A DNA stretch of 64,000 nucleotides. It comes from an uncultured Gammaproteobacteria bacterium (GTDB lineage Bacteria; Pseudomonadota; Gammaproteobacteria; Eutrophobiales; Eutrophobiaceae). The DNA is taken from assembly GCA_943788815.1 (NCBI GenBank), contig CALSRS010000001.1:124001-188000 (forward strand), in the 5' to 3' direction. Shown here one piece after another: positions 9,803 to 20,875 of this stretch. The notes beneath the pieces are model-generated. The model had not been told where the DNA came from. It did not search any database and worked only from the letters and a program-made list of their open reading frames with translations. Position numbers and translations under genes: made by a program. How positions within the stretch are numbered: the stretch's first letter is position 1; each line of letters starts with the position of its first letter.

Positions 9803-10120
9803 CTAAATTTCATCCAGTTCTTGCTTAATCGGAATATCTTTTGTCTGATCAATGCGATCTCGGAGCTGCTTCCCAGGCTTAAAGTGCGGGACGAACTTGG
9901 CTGGCAAAGAAACAGGGTCGCCAGACTTTGGATTTCTTCCTACTCTGGGTGGTCGGTAATGCAATGAAAAACTTCCGAAGCCTCGGATTTCAATTCGTTC
10001 ACCATTAGACAATGCATTCGCCATGTGCTCAAGAATTGTTTTTACCGCAAGTTCGACATCTTTATACGCTAACTGCGACTGTCGTTTTGATAATGATTCA
10101 ATAAGTTCTGACTTGGTCAT
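9803..10120 (-). CDS. ihfB: Integration host factor beta subunit
   Basis: DNA-bending nucleoid protein that works as a heterodimer with IHF-alpha. The 105 residues start [14 protein letters not shown], typical of IhfB rather than HU. The DNA-intercalating beta-arm carries [15 protein letters not shown], with the key Pro in RNPKSG. The C-terminus [22 protein letters not shown] is somewhat longer than in E. coli (94 residues). It lies 56 bp downstream of rpsA, the usual place. Confidence 0.96.
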   Translation of the reverse strand: MTKSELIESLSKRQSQLAYKDVELAVKTILEHMANALSNGERIEIRGFGSFSLHYRPPRVGRNPKSGDPVSLPAKFVPHFKPGKQLRDRIDQTKDIPIKQELDEI

Positions 10121-10176
10121 TTTTCTTGTTTTCAGTATTATTGAATTTTAAGTATGAACTAAAATCAGGTTATTTT

Positions 10177-11847
10177 CTAATTATTATCAAGCTGCTCTTT
10201 TAATAAGTCACCCAATTTTGTCCCACTAGAAGATTCAGGTGAATATTCTCTTACCGCTGCAATTTCATCGTCTGTTTCTTTTGCTCGTACAGATACAGCG
10301 ATAATCCGCTTTTTCCTGTCTATCGCGGTAATTTTAACTTCTAGCTCTTCTCCTTCCTTGGTAAACATCCTGGCGTCATCTACTTGCTTATCAATTGATA
10401 ACTCAGAAGCTTTTAGTTGACCTTCAATATCTTCAGCAAGCATCACAACAACATGCTTTTGCTCAATAGTTTGAACTACTGCCTTGACGATACTGCCTTT
10501 GGGGTTCTCTGCAACATAACTTGAAAATGGATCTTTTTCGAGCTGCTTGATACCCAGAGAAATTCTTTCACGTTCTGCATCTACGGCTAGCACTGTTGTT
10601 TCAATTTCATCACCCTTTTGAAATTTTCTGACGATATCTTCATTATCTTCAGACCAGGAGACATCAGATAAATGTACCAGTCCATCAATCCCACCATCAA
10701 GACCTATGAATATGCCGAAATCTGTTATTGATTTAATTACACCAATAACCTTATCGCCTTTATTCTGCATTGCAGCAAATTCTTCCCATGGATTTGGTTT
10801 GCATTGCTTCATGCCAAGAGAGATTCTTCTCCTTTCCTGGTCTATATCAAGAATCACAACATCTACTTCATCACCGATATGAACGATTTTTGAAGGATGA
10901 ACATTTTTATTAGTCCAGTCCATCTCAGATACATGCACCAGTCCTTCAACACCTTCTTCAAGCTCAACAAAACAACCATAATCTGCAATGTTAGTAATTT
11001 TGCCGTGTAGCCGGGAACTTTCTGGAAAACGACGCGTAAGATCACTCCAGGGATCTTCTCCCATTTGTTTGAGGCCTAATGAGACTCTGTTTCTTTCACG
11101 GTCAAATTTCAGGACCTTAATATCAATTTCTTCGCCAATATTTACAATTTCAGAGGGGTCCTTAACACGCTTCCATGCCATATCCGTGATATGCAATAAT
11201 CCGTCAATACCGCCCAAATCCAAAAACGCACCATAATCGGTCAGGTTCTTAACAACACCTTTGACTATCGCACCTTCAGTAATATTATCCAGCATTGCGT
11301 CCCTTTCAGCGGAACTTTCACTCTCTACCACGGCACGTCTTGATACCACGACATTATTCCGTTTCTGGTCTATTTTTATGACCTTAAATTCAAGGGGTTT
11401 ACCTTCCAGGTAGGAGGTATCACGAACAGGTCGAGTGTCCACAAGAGAGCCAGGTAAAAAGGCTCGGACTTTGTCTATATCTACTGTAAAACCACCTTTA
11501 ACACGTTCAGTTATTATTCCTGTGATAGTGTCACCAGCATCATGAGCCTTTTCGAGAAATTCCCATCCAAGCTGTCTTTTTGCTTTTTCTCGGGATAAAC
11601 GGGTTTCACCAAAACCGTCTTCTACTGCATCCAAAGCAACATCGACGCTATCTCCGATGCTGACTTCCAAATCACCATTTTCATCATAAAATTGGTCAAT
11701 TGGGATAAATGCTTCAGATTTAAGTCCTGCATAGACCACAACACTATCACTGTTTAGATCTACGACCGTACCATTGATGATACTGCCCGGTTTCATCCTG
11801 GCATCTATCTGACTTTGTTCAAATAACTCTGCGAAACTTTCACTCAT
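10177..11847 (-). CDS. rpsA: 30S ribosomal protein S1
   Basis: S1 binds mRNA on the 30S subunit and helps initiate translation of leaders with weak Shine-Dalgarno sequences. The 556 residues match E. coli (557). Six S1/OB repeats are visible; repeats 3-6 carry phrases such as [51 protein letters not shown] and [26 protein letters not shown]. The sequence before its own ATG (tacttgggaaaatttgaaattac) has no close Shine-Dalgarno, as in E. coli rpsA, which is autogenously controlled. cmk lies 76 bp upstream and ihfB downstream. Confidence 0.98.
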   Translation of the reverse strand: MSESFAELFEQSQIDARMKPGSIINGTVVDLNSDSVVVYAGLKSEAFIPIDQFYDENGDLEVSIGDSVDVALDAVEDGFGETRLSREKAKRQLGWEFLEKAHDAGDTITGIITERVKGGFTVDIDKVRAFLPGSLVDTRPVRDTSYLEGKPLEFKVIKIDQKRNNVVVSRRAVVESESSAERDAMLDNITEGAIVKGVVKNLTDYGAFLDLGGIDGLLHITDMAWKRVKDPSEIVNIGEEIDIKVLKFDRERNRVSLGLKQMGEDPWSDLTRRFPESSRLHGKITNIADYGCFVELEEGVEGLVHVSEMDWTNKNVHPSKIVHIGDEVDVVILDIDQERRRISLGMKQCKPNPWEEFAAMQNKGDKVIGVIKSITDFGIFIGLDGGIDGLVHLSDVSWSEDNEDIVRKFQKGDEIETTVLAVDAERERISLGIKQLEKDPFSSYVAENPKGSIVKAVVQTIEQKHVVVMLAEDIEGQLKASELSIDKQVDDARMFTKEGEELEVKITAIDRKKRIIAVSVRAKETDDEIAAVREYSPESSSGTKLGDLLKEQLDNN

Positions 11848-11923
11848 GTAATTTCAAATTTTCCCAAGTATTTTTATATAAAAAATTAATATTAACAGTG
11901 ACTAATTAATTAAGTATTAACCC

Positions 11924-12613
11924 CTAACTAAATTCGGATATATCTTGCTTAATAATATCCCAAATCTGATTAATAACTTGTTCAATCATCAAATCTGTTG
12001 TATCTATCACCACGGCATCCGGTGCAGGCTTCAGCGGAGATTCCGTACGCAGCTGATCACGGGTGTCACGTTCAGCAATCTCTGCCGAAAGGCGGGCAAG
12101 CGTAACACTAAACCCTTGTTCTTTCAACTGTTTATACCGTCTGTTTACCCTTTCTTCTGGACTCGCATTTAGAAAAATTTTAACCCGTGCATCAGGAAAT
12201 ACCACCGTCCCCATATCACGGCCATCTGCAATGAGGCCAGGAGGTTTACTAAATCCGCGTTGTCTATTTAACAGTGCCTTTCTAACTAGCGGATATTTTG
12301 CTACTTTTGATGCTGCATTGCCACATTCTTCAGTTCGTATTTGTTCAGTAATTTCCTTATTTTCAAGGAAAATACTTAATTTTTCCTCACTATTTGAACG
12401 CTTAAACACCACATTTAGATCACAGGCAAGATCAGACAAACTGTGCTCATCTTCTAATGAAATTTTTCTAGACAAGGCTGCATATGCCAAAACACGATAG
12501 ATCGCCCCGCTATCCAACAAATGCCAACCCGTCTCTCTTGCTAGAAATAAACAGACTGTGCCCTTTCCTACGCCACTGGGCCCATCAATTGTAATAACTG
12601 GATTATCAGGCAT
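11924..12613 (-). CDS. cmk: Cytidylate kinase
   Basis: Phosphorylates CMP and dCMP with ATP. Starting at the ATG at 12611-12613 gives [19 protein letters not shown], the usual family start (229 residues). An in-frame start at 12631 would add MISQFT and a longer overlap with aroA, so it is less likely. The P-loop is [33 protein letters not shown] is the CMP-binding region and DTRD follows near residue 185. It overlaps the end of aroA by 8 bp. The order aroA-cmk-rpsA-ihfB is conserved. Confidence 0.96.
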   Translation of the reverse strand: MPDNPVITIDGPSGVGKGTVCLFLARETGWHLLDSGAIYRVLAYAALSRKISLEDEHSLSDLACDLNVVFKRSNSEEKLSIFLENKEITEQIRTEECGNAASKVAKYPLVRKALLNRQRGFSKPPGLIADGRDMGTVVFPDARVKIFLNASPEERVNRRYKQLKEQGFSVTLARLSAEIAERDTRDQLRTESPLKPAPDAVVIDTTDLMIEQVINQIWDIIKQDISEFS

Positions 12614-13922
12614 GGTGAACTGAGATATCACAGCCTAATGAATTGGCCGACTCAATAAAACCAGGGAATGATGTATTCACGTTTACGCAATCGCGTATAG
12701 TAACTGGAGATGTCGCGTTGATTGATGCAATGGAAAATGCCATTGCAATTCTATGATCACCATAGCTATCAATTTCACCACCTGTTATCTTACCTCCGAG
12801 AACACGCATACCATCTGCCTGAGTTGAGACCTCTATACCCAAGCTAGTAAGACCTTCAGCCATTGCTTCAATTCGGTCACTTTCCTTAACACGCAATTCT
12901 GCTGCGTTTGATAAAATAGTTTCACCTTCGGCGTAGGCAGCAGCAACCATAATCACCGGAAACTCATCAATTGCCACAGGAACAAGTTGTGTAGGTATGT
13001 TTATTCCCTTCAGTTTACTGTATCTAACCCTTATATTTGCAACGGGTTCTGTGGATGTCCCAGACAACTCATCTACTTCTATATCTCCTCCCATAAGGCG
13101 CATAATTTCAATGATTGCAGATCGAGTGGGATTAATTCCGACATTTTCCAATAAAATATCGGCACCAGGACAAATACACCCGGCGACGATGAAAAATGCA
13201 GCAGATGAAATATCCCCCGGAACGATAATATCTACTCCCTTTAATGCTCCAGGGGTGATTTCTATAGTTTTATCGTCCCGATTTATTTTACCTCCAAACT
13301 GTTTAAGCATGCGTTCGGTGTGGTCACGCGTTACAGCAGGTTCAATAATGCGTGTAACTCCTTGTGCATAGAGACCAGCAAGTAATAAACTGGATTTTAA
13401 TTGAGCACTTGCCACAGGAAGTTCATAAGAAAAGCCACGTAAGCTCTTGCCTCCTTTTATTTTCATTGGCAAAGTGCCTCCTTCACTACAGGATATTTCT
13501 GCTCCCATTTTGTTCAATGGTTCTACGATCCGTAGCATTGGCCTTTTTGACAATGATTCATCTCCTGTGAGGGTAGAATCAAATTTTTGTGCAGCAAGAA
13601 TACCCGCCAATAACCTGATAGAAGTTCCTGAATTTCCAAAATAAAATGGCTTTTCTGCTTTCGTCAGTCCATTCAAGCCCACACCTTGAATTACAATCTT
13701 GTCACTAACATTGTCTATTTTGACCTTCATGTTTTTAAATACATCCATCGTGGCCCTTGCATCTTCACTATCTAGCAAGCCAGAGATCCTGGTCTCACCT
13801 TCAGCGATAGCCCCAAAGATAATGGCACGATGTGAAATCGATTTATCACCTGGAATGGTCAGCTTGCCAGATAAGCTACTAACTGGTGCGGCGATATAAT
13901 CGATCCTGGTTTCGGAATTCAT
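12606..13922 (-). CDS. aroA: 3-phosphoshikimate 1-carboxyvinyltransferase (EPSP synthase), class II-like
   Basis: Sixth step of the shikimate pathway: shikimate-3-phosphate plus PEP to EPSP. The 438 residues form the usual two-domain inside-out barrel. Four motifs described for class II EPSP synthases are all present: GDKS (25-28), SAQLK (172-176), RDHTE (199-203) and NPTR (263-266). The PEP-site loop reads GNSGTSIR, with Gly (G99) at the position that is Ala in the CP4 enzyme, so glyphosate insensitivity cannot be read off directly. In Pseudomonas tyrA and aroA are often fused; here they are separate and abutting (tyrA stop at 13923). Confidence 0.97.
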   Translation of the reverse strand: MNSETRIDYIAAPVSSLSGKLTIPGDKSISHRAIIFGAIAEGETRISGLLDSEDARATMDVFKNMKVKIDNVSDKIVIQGVGLNGLTKAEKPFYFGNSGTSIRLLAGILAAQKFDSTLTGDESLSKRPMLRIVEPLNKMGAEISCSEGGTLPMKIKGGKSLRGFSYELPVASAQLKSSLLLAGLYAQGVTRIIEPAVTRDHTERMLKQFGGKINRDDKTIEITPGALKGVDIIVPGDISSAAFFIVAGCICPGADILLENVGINPTRSAIIEIMRLMGGDIEVDELSGTSTEPVANIRVRYSKLKGINIPTQLVPVAIDEFPVIMVAAAYAEGETILSNAAELRVKESDRIEAMAEGLTSLGIEVSTQADGMRVLGGKITGGEIDSYGDHRIAMAFSIASINATSPVTIRDCVNVNTSFPGFIESANSLGCDISVHHA

Positions 13923-14786
13923 TTAATTATAATTCAACTTTTCACGAGTCGTCTTTACCCGAGAAAATAACTCAATTAACTCTGCACGTTCATCAGAATC
14001 GATTAGTTTTTTTATTTTAGTAAGGTGATTGGTGTACAGGTTTAAAAGTTCCAGCAAATTTGTTTTATTGGACAGGCAAATATCAGCCCACATTTCCGAA
14101 TTGCTGGCTGCTATTCGAGTAAAATCACGAAAGCCGCCAGCGGAAAATTTAAATACATCTCCTTGCTCTTCCATATTTGCCAAACAATCTATCAATGCAT
14201 ATGCAAGTACGTGAGGAAGGTGACTTGTGGCCGCCAGTACCTTGTCATGATAATCAACCTCAAGATTCACAACATTCGCTCCGCATGTTTCCCACATTTG
14301 TGTAATGATTGAAATGTTTTGATCTGAATTTTCTGGTAGAGGAGTCAATATCACCAGGTGATCCTGGTAGAGTTCTTTGAAAGAGGCCTCTACTCCACTT
14401 TTTTCTGTGCCCGCAATGGGATGCCCAGGAATGAAATTAGTAATATTTTTACCTAGCACCTCTCTGGCTGCTTTTACGACACTGCCTTTTTCACTACCTG
14501 CATCTGTAATAATTACATCATCATTAATACAGGGGAGGAGCAATTCAAGTAATGGCCTGAAGGTAAAAAGTGGCGTTGCAAATACTATGACCTCAGCATC
14601 TTGCACGACGGTGTTAATATCATCTGAATAATCATCTATCACACCAAGATCCACAGCTTTTTGCAAATTATCCTGGTTGCGGCCGAAGCCTGAAATGATA
14701 TTACACTGATCTTTTGCTTTTAAAGCCCTCGCAAGTGACCCGCCTATTAATCCGACACCAATTATTGCAATTTTATTAAATAACAT
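13923..14786 (-). CDS. tyrA: Prephenate dehydrogenase
   Basis: NAD(P)-dependent oxidative decarboxylation of prephenate to 4-hydroxyphenylpyruvate in tyrosine synthesis. The 287 residues begin with the Rossmann motif IAIIGVGLIGGSLARAL. The catalytic region includes FIPGHPIAGTEKSGVEAS near residue 117 (His and Ser of the family) and ATSHLPHVLAYALI near 189. There is no chorismate mutase domain, unlike the E. coli T-protein. aroA follows with no gap; pheA is 42 bp upstream. Confidence 0.95.
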   Translation of the reverse strand: MLFNKIAIIGVGLIGGSLARALKAKDQCNIISGFGRNQDNLQKAVDLGVIDDYSDDINTVVQDAEVIVFATPLFTFRPLLELLLPCINDDVIITDAGSEKGSVVKAAREVLGKNITNFIPGHPIAGTEKSGVEASFKELYQDHLVILTPLPENSDQNISIITQMWETCGANVVNLEVDYHDKVLAATSHLPHVLAYALIDCLANMEEQGDVFKFSAGGFRDFTRIAASNSEMWADICLSNKTNLLELLNLYTNHLTKIKKLIDSDERAELIELFSRVKTTREKLNYN

Positions 14787-14828
14787 TTGTTATTTTTACC
14801 CGGTTAGTAGTGAAGGTAGTTACAAATA

Positions 14829-15914
14829 TTATAAAACGGCACGGGGATATGACCCCAATACCTTAATCATGGAGGCTTCCAGCTTTAAATGTGCAACAGA
14901 TTTTGCAACCCTGGAATTTTGGATATGACCTTCAATATCTACTAAAAAAATATATTCCCACAAGCCTTTACGTGAAGGTCGAGATTCTATCCTCGTCATA
15001 TTCACTTTGTTATCCGAAAAACACTTCAGCATTTTCAATAATGCACCGGGCTTACTTGGCATTGAAAATAGTAAAGATGTCTTATCATCTCCTGATGGTG
15101 CGACATCATCAGTAGAAATAATAATAAATCGCGTTTGATTATCTGACTCATCTTCAATATTTCGATTCAAGATCTTTAGCTTATAAATATCAGCATTAGC
15201 TTTTCCTGCGATTGCAGATGATTTATTGTCCTTACTCGCAAGTCGTGCAGCTTCTGCATTACTATTTACTGGTATTCTTTCTATTCCTGGCATATTGGCA
15301 TCTAACCATTTTCTACATTGGGCAAATGATTGTTGATGTGAATATATTTTAGTAATATTTTTTTGAACCTTTGTTCGGCTCATCAAAAACTGGTTGATCC
15401 GTAATTCAACTTCACCGCTGATTTTAAGATTGGAATCAATCAACATATCCAGGGTATGGTTTACCACGCCTTCTATGGAATTTTCTACCGGCACAACTCC
15501 ATAGTCACATGTGCCGGACTGAACTTGCTGAAAAACCTGATCAATGGAGGGTAAAGGAATACATTCTATAGATTGTCCAAAATGCTTCATTGCTGCAGCA
15601 TGGGTAAATGTACCTTCGGGACCAAGATAGGCTACAACTAATTCTTTTTCCAGGGCGAGGCAGGCAGATATGAGTTCACGAAATAATCTTGCAATAGTCT
15701 TGTCAGATAAAGGGCCAGGATTGTCTTTAATGACGCTCCTTAAAATCTGCGCTTCTCTTTCAGGCCGATAGTATTTAACAGCCCCTTTCCCTTTATTTTT
15801 AATCTCTGCTATTTCTGTCGCTAGCAGTGCCCTTTCACTGATCAAGCGGATAAGTTTTTTATCTACCTCATCTATCCGTCTCCGGATTTCACCGAGTTTT
15901 TTCTCAGATGCCAT
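14829..15914 (-). CDS. pheA: Bifunctional chorismate mutase / prephenate dehydratase
   Basis: P-protein of phenylalanine synthesis: chorismate to prephenate to phenylpyruvate. The 361 residues have three domains. An AroQ helical mutase occupies about 1-90 (EIRRRIDEVDKKLIRLISER). The dehydratase is at about 95-275, beginning VAYLGPEGTFTHAA and with the catalytic TRF motif in DNQTRFIIIS. A C-terminal ACT regulatory domain has KPGALLKMLKCFSDN and ESRP, the usual phenylalanine feedback site. It starts 3 bp from the serC stop, so it is one operon with serC. Confidence 0.97.
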   Translation of the reverse strand: MASEKKLGEIRRRIDEVDKKLIRLISERALLATEIAEIKNKGKGAVKYYRPEREAQILRSVIKDNPGPLSDKTIARLFRELISACLALEKELVVAYLGPEGTFTHAAAMKHFGQSIECIPLPSIDQVFQQVQSGTCDYGVVPVENSIEGVVNHTLDMLIDSNLKISGEVELRINQFLMSRTKVQKNITKIYSHQQSFAQCRKWLDANMPGIERIPVNSNAEAARLASKDNKSSAIAGKANADIYKLKILNRNIEDESDNQTRFIIISTDDVAPSGDDKTSLLFSMPSKPGALLKMLKCFSDNKVNMTRIESRPSRKGLWEYIFLVDIEGHIQNSRVAKSVAHLKLEASMIKVLGSYPRAVL

Positions 15915-15916
15915 TT

Positions 15917-17005
15917 TTAGCCATGTTTTTCTTTAAAATCCTGCATAAATGATATGAGAGCATCAATACCTTCCATGGGCATACCATTGTAAATACTCGC
16001 ACGCATTCCGCCTACGCTTCTATGTCCTTTTAACTCTATGAGGCCATTTTGTTTTGCCTCACTGAGGAAAGTGGCATTTAAATCATCATCTTTTAAAATA
16101 AAAGGAACATTCATCCTGGACCGATATTTTTCTGGAATTGGATTTGTATAATAATCACTAGAGTCTATATATTGATATAGCTTGCCTGACCGTTGCTTTG
16201 CAAGATTATCCATACCAACAAGACCTCCTTGTCGCAGTATCCATTTGTAAATTAATCCTGCCATATACCAACTAAAGCTGGGAGGCGTATTAAACATAGA
16301 ATCATTATCAGCATAAATTTTAAAATCCAGTAAAAATGGCGTTTTATCACCTGCTTTACCGATCAAATCATCACGAACAATTACGCAGGCAATACCAGCT
16401 GGACCAAAATTTTTCTGAGCACTGGCAAAAGTAATACCATAACGACTCATATCAAACGGTCTGGAGAGGAAATTAGAGGTCATATCACAAACCAGTGGGA
16501 CATCGCCCGCATCCGGAATTTCATGAAATTCCACACCAGTTATGGTCTCGTTATCGGTGTAATATAGATAAGCAGCATCACTGGTTAATGACCATGCATT
16601 ACGATCGGGGATCGAGTAATAATTATCATCGGCAGAATCTGCTGCGACATTAATATTTCCTAGTCGCGCAGCCTCTTTATATGCTTTTTTAGACCAACTC
16701 CCAGTTACCAGGTAATCCGCAGTTTCACCGTTGGCGAGTAAGTTTATTGGTGCGGCACTCATCATCATAGTTGCACCGCCTGGTATATATAGTACTTTGT
16801 AGTTATTTGGGATATTCAACAATTCCCTAAGATCAGTTTCCGCTTCCTCTGCAATGGAAATAAACTCTTTGCTCCGGTGGCTCATTTCTATCACGGATAT
16901 ACCGGTACCATGCCAGTCTAAAAACTCATCTTTTACCTGCTGCATTACTTCTCGAGGCAACATCGCTGGCCCAGCACCGAAATTGTATATCACCGCATCT
17001 GACAT
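15917..17005 (-). CDS. serC: Phosphoserine aminotransferase
   Basis: Class V PLP aminotransferase that makes phosphoserine from 3-phosphohydroxypyruvate and also acts in pyridoxal phosphate synthesis. The 362 residues start YNFGAGPAMLPREV, the family signature. PLP-binding Lys is in ITFASAQKNFGPAG. HRSKEF near residue 44 and the end YNGMPMEGIDALISFMQDF are typical. It follows gyrA by 11 bp and precedes pheA, as in Pseudomonas. Confidence 0.97.
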   Translation of the reverse strand: MSDAVIYNFGAGPAMLPREVMQQVKDEFLDWHGTGISVIEMSHRSKEFISIAEEAETDLRELLNIPNNYKVLYIPGGATMMMSAAPINLLANGETADYLVTGSWSKKAYKEAARLGNINVAADSADDNYYSIPDRNAWSLTSDAAYLYYTDNETITGVEFHEIPDAGDVPLVCDMTSNFLSRPFDMSRYGITFASAQKNFGPAGIACVIVRDDLIGKAGDKTPFLLDFKIYADNDSMFNTPPSFSWYMAGLIYKWILRQGGLVGMDNLAKQRSGKLYQYIDSSDYYTNPIPEKYRSRMNVPFILKDDDLNATFLSEAKQNGLIELKGHRSVGGMRASIYNGMPMEGIDALISFMQDFKEKHG

Positions 17006-17016
17006 CTTGTATTTCC

Positions 17017-19584
17017 TTATTTTTCTGACTCTATTGTAACTATTTCATTTTCTTCTACAATTCTTTCAAGACTTGCAAGTCGTTCATCATCCGCCAGATT
17101 TACCAATCTAACACCTTTGGTATTTCTCCCCGTTACAGACACTTGATTTACCGGCGTGCGAATTAACGTGCCCTGGTCACTAATCAACATGATTTCATCG
17201 TCTTCATTAACAAGCACAGCGCCTACAACTCGACCATTCCTCTCATTGGTCTGGATTGATATTACGCCCTTTCCTCCCCTGGCCTGGGTAACAGGATAAT
17301 CTTCAATTTTAGTACGCTTTCCAAACCCATGTTCGGTGGAGGTTAGTACAGCTGTTTCTGGCTCAACAATTATTAACGATATTAATTTTTGTTGATCCAA
17401 CAACCTGATTCCTCGAACACCTTTAGCCGTACGTCCCATTACTCTGACATTGGATTCTTTATAGCGAACAACTTTGCCAGCATCACTAAACAACATCACA
17501 TCCTGGTTTCCATCCGTAAGCTTGACGTCGACCAATTGGTTCCCCTCTGCCAGGTTAATAGCAATAATTCCACTTTGGCGTTGGCGCGAAAAATCATTTA
17601 ATGCTGTTTTTTTCACAGTCCCATCAGCTGTTGCCATGAATACAAATTTATCTTCTGAATATTCTCTGATAGCAAGCACAGCATTAATCCGTTCGCCTTC
17701 CTTCAATGGAAGTAAATTGACGATGGGCTTGCCTCTGGCGATTCGACTAGCCTGAGGTAATTCATATACTTTCATCCAGTACAGCCTGCCGCGACTCGAA
17801 AAACACAATAAAGTGTCATGTGTACTCGCAATAAAGAGCTTTTCAATAAAATCTTCTTCTTTGATATCCGTAGCTGATTTGCCTTTTCCGCCTCGACGTT
17901 GAGATCGATATGTATCCAGTTGCTGTGACTTGGCATATCCTGCATGTGACAAGGTAACTACCACATCTTCTTCAGTAATCAGATCTTCCATACTCAGATT
18001 TTGGTGATCATCAATAATTTCTGTTTTTCTCTCGTCACCATATGTTTCTTTTAATGCGTTCAATTCACCCCTGATTTCATCCATTAATCTATCGGGTCGT
18101 GACAATATATCGAGCAGGTCTAGAATTTGCTCCAACAATTCTTCAAATTCCTTGATGATCTTATCTTGTTCCAGACCTGTTAACTTTTGCAACCGGAGTT
18201 CTAAAATTGCTTGCGCCTGAACATCCGACAATCGATATCCTGATTCAGAGAGACCAAACTCATCTGTCAGCCCATCCGGGCGGGATACATTAGCCCCTGC
18301 ACGATTCAACATTTCTGTCACCAGCCCTGGTTCCCAAAGCGGTTCCATTAAACTTTGTTTTGCTTCAGCAGGTGTTTGTGATTTCTTAATCAGGGCAATA
18401 ATGGTATCGATATTCGCCAGGGCAATGGCAAGGCCTTCAAGTATATGGGCGCGCGCACGAGCCTTCTTTAGATCATACAATGTCCGTGCAGTAACAATTT
18501 CCCTTCGGTGAATGATAAAAGCATTAATAATCTCCTTGAGATTCATTAATTTTGGTTGACCATTGTCTAGCGCAACCAGATTGATGCCAAAAACGTTCTG
18601 TAATTGTGTTTGTTGATAGAGATTATTCAGCAATACTTCCGGAACTTCGTTTCTACGTAGCTCAATGACCATACGCATGCCGTCTTTGTCAGACTCATCA
18701 CGAAGCTCACGAATTCCGGAGATCTTTTTGTCCTTGACCAGTTCTGCAATCTTCTCCAGTAGCCTTGCCTTATTTACCTGATAAGGTAATTCTGTAACAA
18801 CAATCGTTTCACTACCATTTGCCTCATCGGTTTCAATATGACTTTTAGCTCGCATGTATATGCGACCCTTGCCAGTGGTATATGCCTCATAAATCCCTTG
18901 AGAACCATTAATGATGGCAGCAGTGGGGAAATCGGGTCCGGGGATAAATTGCATCAACTGACCGATATTTAATTCAGGGTTGTCTATAAGCGCAATGGTA
19001 GCGCTGATGACCTCTGTCAGGTTATGCGGCGGAATATTGGTCGCCATTCCAACAGCAATGCCACTGGAGCCGTTTATAAGCAGGTTGGGAAGACGTGTTG
19101 GCAGAACCGTAGGTTCACTCTCAGAACCATCGTAATTTTCTGCAAATGGAACGGTGTCCTTCTCTATATCCAGCAACAATTCATGCGCAATACGCGACAT
19201 TCGTACTTCTGTGTATCGCATTGCCGCGGGGGAATCACCATCTACCGATCCAAAATTACCCTGGCCGTCCACTAGCACATATCTTAATGAAAATGGCTGA
19301 GCCATTCTCACCATGGTGTCATACACAGCCGTATCGCCATGGGGGTGATATTTACCGATAACATCACCGACAACTCTTGCAGATTTTTTATAGGCTTTGT
19401 TGTACTCATTACCCATTACATGCATGGCATACAACACTCTACGATGGACAGGTTTAAGTCCATCGCGCACATCAGGAAGCGCACGCCCAACAATGACACT
19501 CATAGCGTAATCCATATAGGATCGACGCATCTCGTCTTCAATGTTGATCGGGTTTATTGACTGGGGGGATTCAGTATCAGACAT
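17017..19584 (-). CDS. gyrA: DNA gyrase subunit A
   Basis: Cleavage-religation subunit of the type II topoisomerase that introduces negative supercoils. The 855 residues are of normal length. The catalytic tyrosine is Y124 (AAMRYTE). The quinolone-determining segment reads [10 protein letters not shown], with Thr at the position of E. coli Ser83 and the usual Asp at 87; Thr is the wild-type state in several gammaproteobacteria such as Pseudomonas. The GyrA box is SQRRGGKG near residue 565, starting the beta-pinwheel that wraps DNA. An extended -10 promoter candidate lies at 19647-19655. Confidence 0.99.
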   Translation of the reverse strand: MSDTESPQSINPINIEDEMRRSYMDYAMSVIVGRALPDVRDGLKPVHRRVLYAMHVMGNEYNKAYKKSARVVGDVIGKYHPHGDTAVYDTMVRMAQPFSLRYVLVDGQGNFGSVDGDSPAAMRYTEVRMSRIAHELLLDIEKDTVPFAENYDGSESEPTVLPTRLPNLLINGSSGIAVGMATNIPPHNLTEVISATIALIDNPELNIGQLMQFIPGPDFPTAAIINGSQGIYEAYTTGKGRIYMRAKSHIETDEANGSETIVVTELPYQVNKARLLEKIAELVKDKKISGIRELRDESDKDGMRMVIELRRNEVPEVLLNNLYQQTQLQNVFGINLVALDNGQPKLMNLKEIINAFIIHRREIVTARTLYDLKKARARAHILEGLAIALANIDTIIALIKKSQTPAEAKQSLMEPLWEPGLVTEMLNRAGANVSRPDGLTDEFGLSESGYRLSDVQAQAILELRLQKLTGLEQDKIIKEFEELLEQILDLLDILSRPDRLMDEIRGELNALKETYGDERKTEIIDDHQNLSMEDLITEEDVVVTLSHAGYAKSQQLDTYRSQRRGGKGKSATDIKEEDFIEKLFIASTHDTLLCFSSRGRLYWMKVYELPQASRIARGKPIVNLLPLKEGERINAVLAIREYSEDKFVFMATADGTVKKTALNDFSRQRQSGIIAINLAEGNQLVDVKLTDGNQDVMLFSDAGKVVRYKESNVRVMGRTAKGVRGIRLLDQQKLISLIIVEPETAVLTSTEHGFGKRTKIEDYPVTQARGGKGVISIQTNERNGRVVGAVLVNEDDEIMLISDQGTLIRTPVNQVSVTGRNTKGVRLVNLADDERLASLERIVEENEIVTIESEK

Positions 19585-19646
19585 GCAAAACTTTGTTTAG
19601 ATCCGGACCTTTTTAGTTAAAAAAACACTCATAAAAACGAGCCAAA

Positions 19647-19655
19647 ATAGTACCA
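19647..19655 (-). promoter_or_regulatory. Possible extended -10 promoter of gyrA
   Basis: On the minus strand this reads TGGTACTAT, an extended -10 (TGnTAnnnT), about 63 bp before the gyrA ATG. There is no good -35 at 17 bp, which fits an extended -10 promoter. It is in the 149-bp gap between mtnA and gyrA. Confidence 0.35.
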
Positions 19656-19733
19656 TACCAGGGAATGAAACGACACCTGAAATAGTCACTGAATTACGGA
19701 AATAAATAAAAAAAATCTATTGACTTTTCGTTA

Positions 19734-20786
19734 TTAATTTCTCTCCAAAAATGACCTCATTTTTCCTTCATCAGGCGTTTCTATCACTCCTCGTTCCGTG
19801 ACAATAGCCGAGATCATCTTAGCTGGCGTAATATCAAATACCGGGTTGAAAGTTGATGCCTGATCTGTGGAAATTGGATAGCTGGATATGTTGGTTAATT
19901 CCTTAGATCCCCGATCTTCAATTTCAATTTCCTCGCCAGACAATGTCATAGTATCGATTGTTGAAATCGGTGCGACCACCATAAATTTGATATCGTGGAA
20001 GTTGGCATTAACAGCATGACTGTAGCTACCAATTTTATTAGCTACATCACCATTTATCGCAATCCTGTCAGCACCGATAATAACCCAATCAACATTACCA
20101 GACTGCATTAAAACCGCTGCTGCACTGTCAGCAATCAAGGTTGCTGGAATGTTATCACGTTCCAGTTCCCACATTGTTAATCGACTACCTTGTAACCATG
20201 GCCTTGTCTCTGAAACAAATACAGATTTGAGATTTCCCCTGTTATAAAGTGTCCTGATGACGCCTAGTGCTGTGCCATACCCACCAGTTGCCAGGGAACC
20301 AGTATTACAATGGGTCAAGATTCCAGCTTTCGAACCAATATAATCAGCACCATAATTACCCATCGCTATATTCGCTGAATAATCTTCCTTATTAATAGCA
20401 TGTGCTTCGTTTAGGACTGCATCGCGAGGATCACCTGAGATATCATCAATTATCTTTTGAAGCCGTTCAACGGCCCATTTCAGATTGACTGCTGTAGGAC
20501 GAGACGCCAATAAGATCGATAATTTTGACCTCAGGTTTACCTGCCACCTATCAGAATTCACTTCAAATTCCTCATTCACAGCCATAACAAAGGCATAAGC
20601 AGCTGTAATCCCAATAGCAGGTGCTCCCCTCACAACCATGTCCTTGATTGCCTGACTCACATCCAGGGAGCTTGAATATTTCTGATAGATTTCCTTATGT
20701 GGCAATTCCCGTTGATCGAGTAAAACTAGACTGTTATCTTGCCATTCAACAGCCCTGATTGAATCATGCTCGTCGCTTATTTTCAT
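19734..20786 (-). CDS. mtnA: S-methyl-5-thioribose-1-phosphate isomerase
   Basis: Isomerises methylthioribose-1-phosphate to methylthioribulose-1-phosphate in methionine salvage. With the ATG at 20784-20786 the protein starts MKISDEHDSIRAVEWQDNS and has 350 residues, the family norm; an upstream in-frame start at 20846 would add 20 residues not expected in the family. The catalytic Cys is in GILTHCNTGSLATGGYGTALG and the catalytic Asp in GADRIAINGDVANKIGSY. VRGAPAIG near residue 60 is also diagnostic. It is divergent from mtaD. gyrA lies 149 bp upstream on the same strand, as in Pseudomonas. Confidence 0.95.
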   Translation of the reverse strand: MKISDEHDSIRAVEWQDNSLVLLDQRELPHKEIYQKYSSSLDVSQAIKDMVVRGAPAIGITAAYAFVMAVNEEFEVNSDRWQVNLRSKLSILLASRPTAVNLKWAVERLQKIIDDISGDPRDAVLNEAHAINKEDYSANIAMGNYGADYIGSKAGILTHCNTGSLATGGYGTALGVIRTLYNRGNLKSVFVSETRPWLQGSRLTMWELERDNIPATLIADSAAAVLMQSGNVDWVIIGADRIAINGDVANKIGSYSHAVNANFHDIKFMVVAPISTIDTMTLSGEEIEIEDRGSKELTNISSYPISTDQASTFNPVFDITPAKMISAIVTERGVIETPDEGKMRSFLERN

Positions 20787-20875
20787 AATTTTGGATATGG
20801 TTACGGTTACAATCTGGTTATTCTGTACGCTATGCCTGTTAGACACAATTAGTTTAATAATTACGAATATAAATA

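Noticed and set aside
19010-19370. Several long open frames antisense to gyrA
   Set aside because: They are shadows of a strongly conserved gene and encode His/Arg-rich text with no family features.
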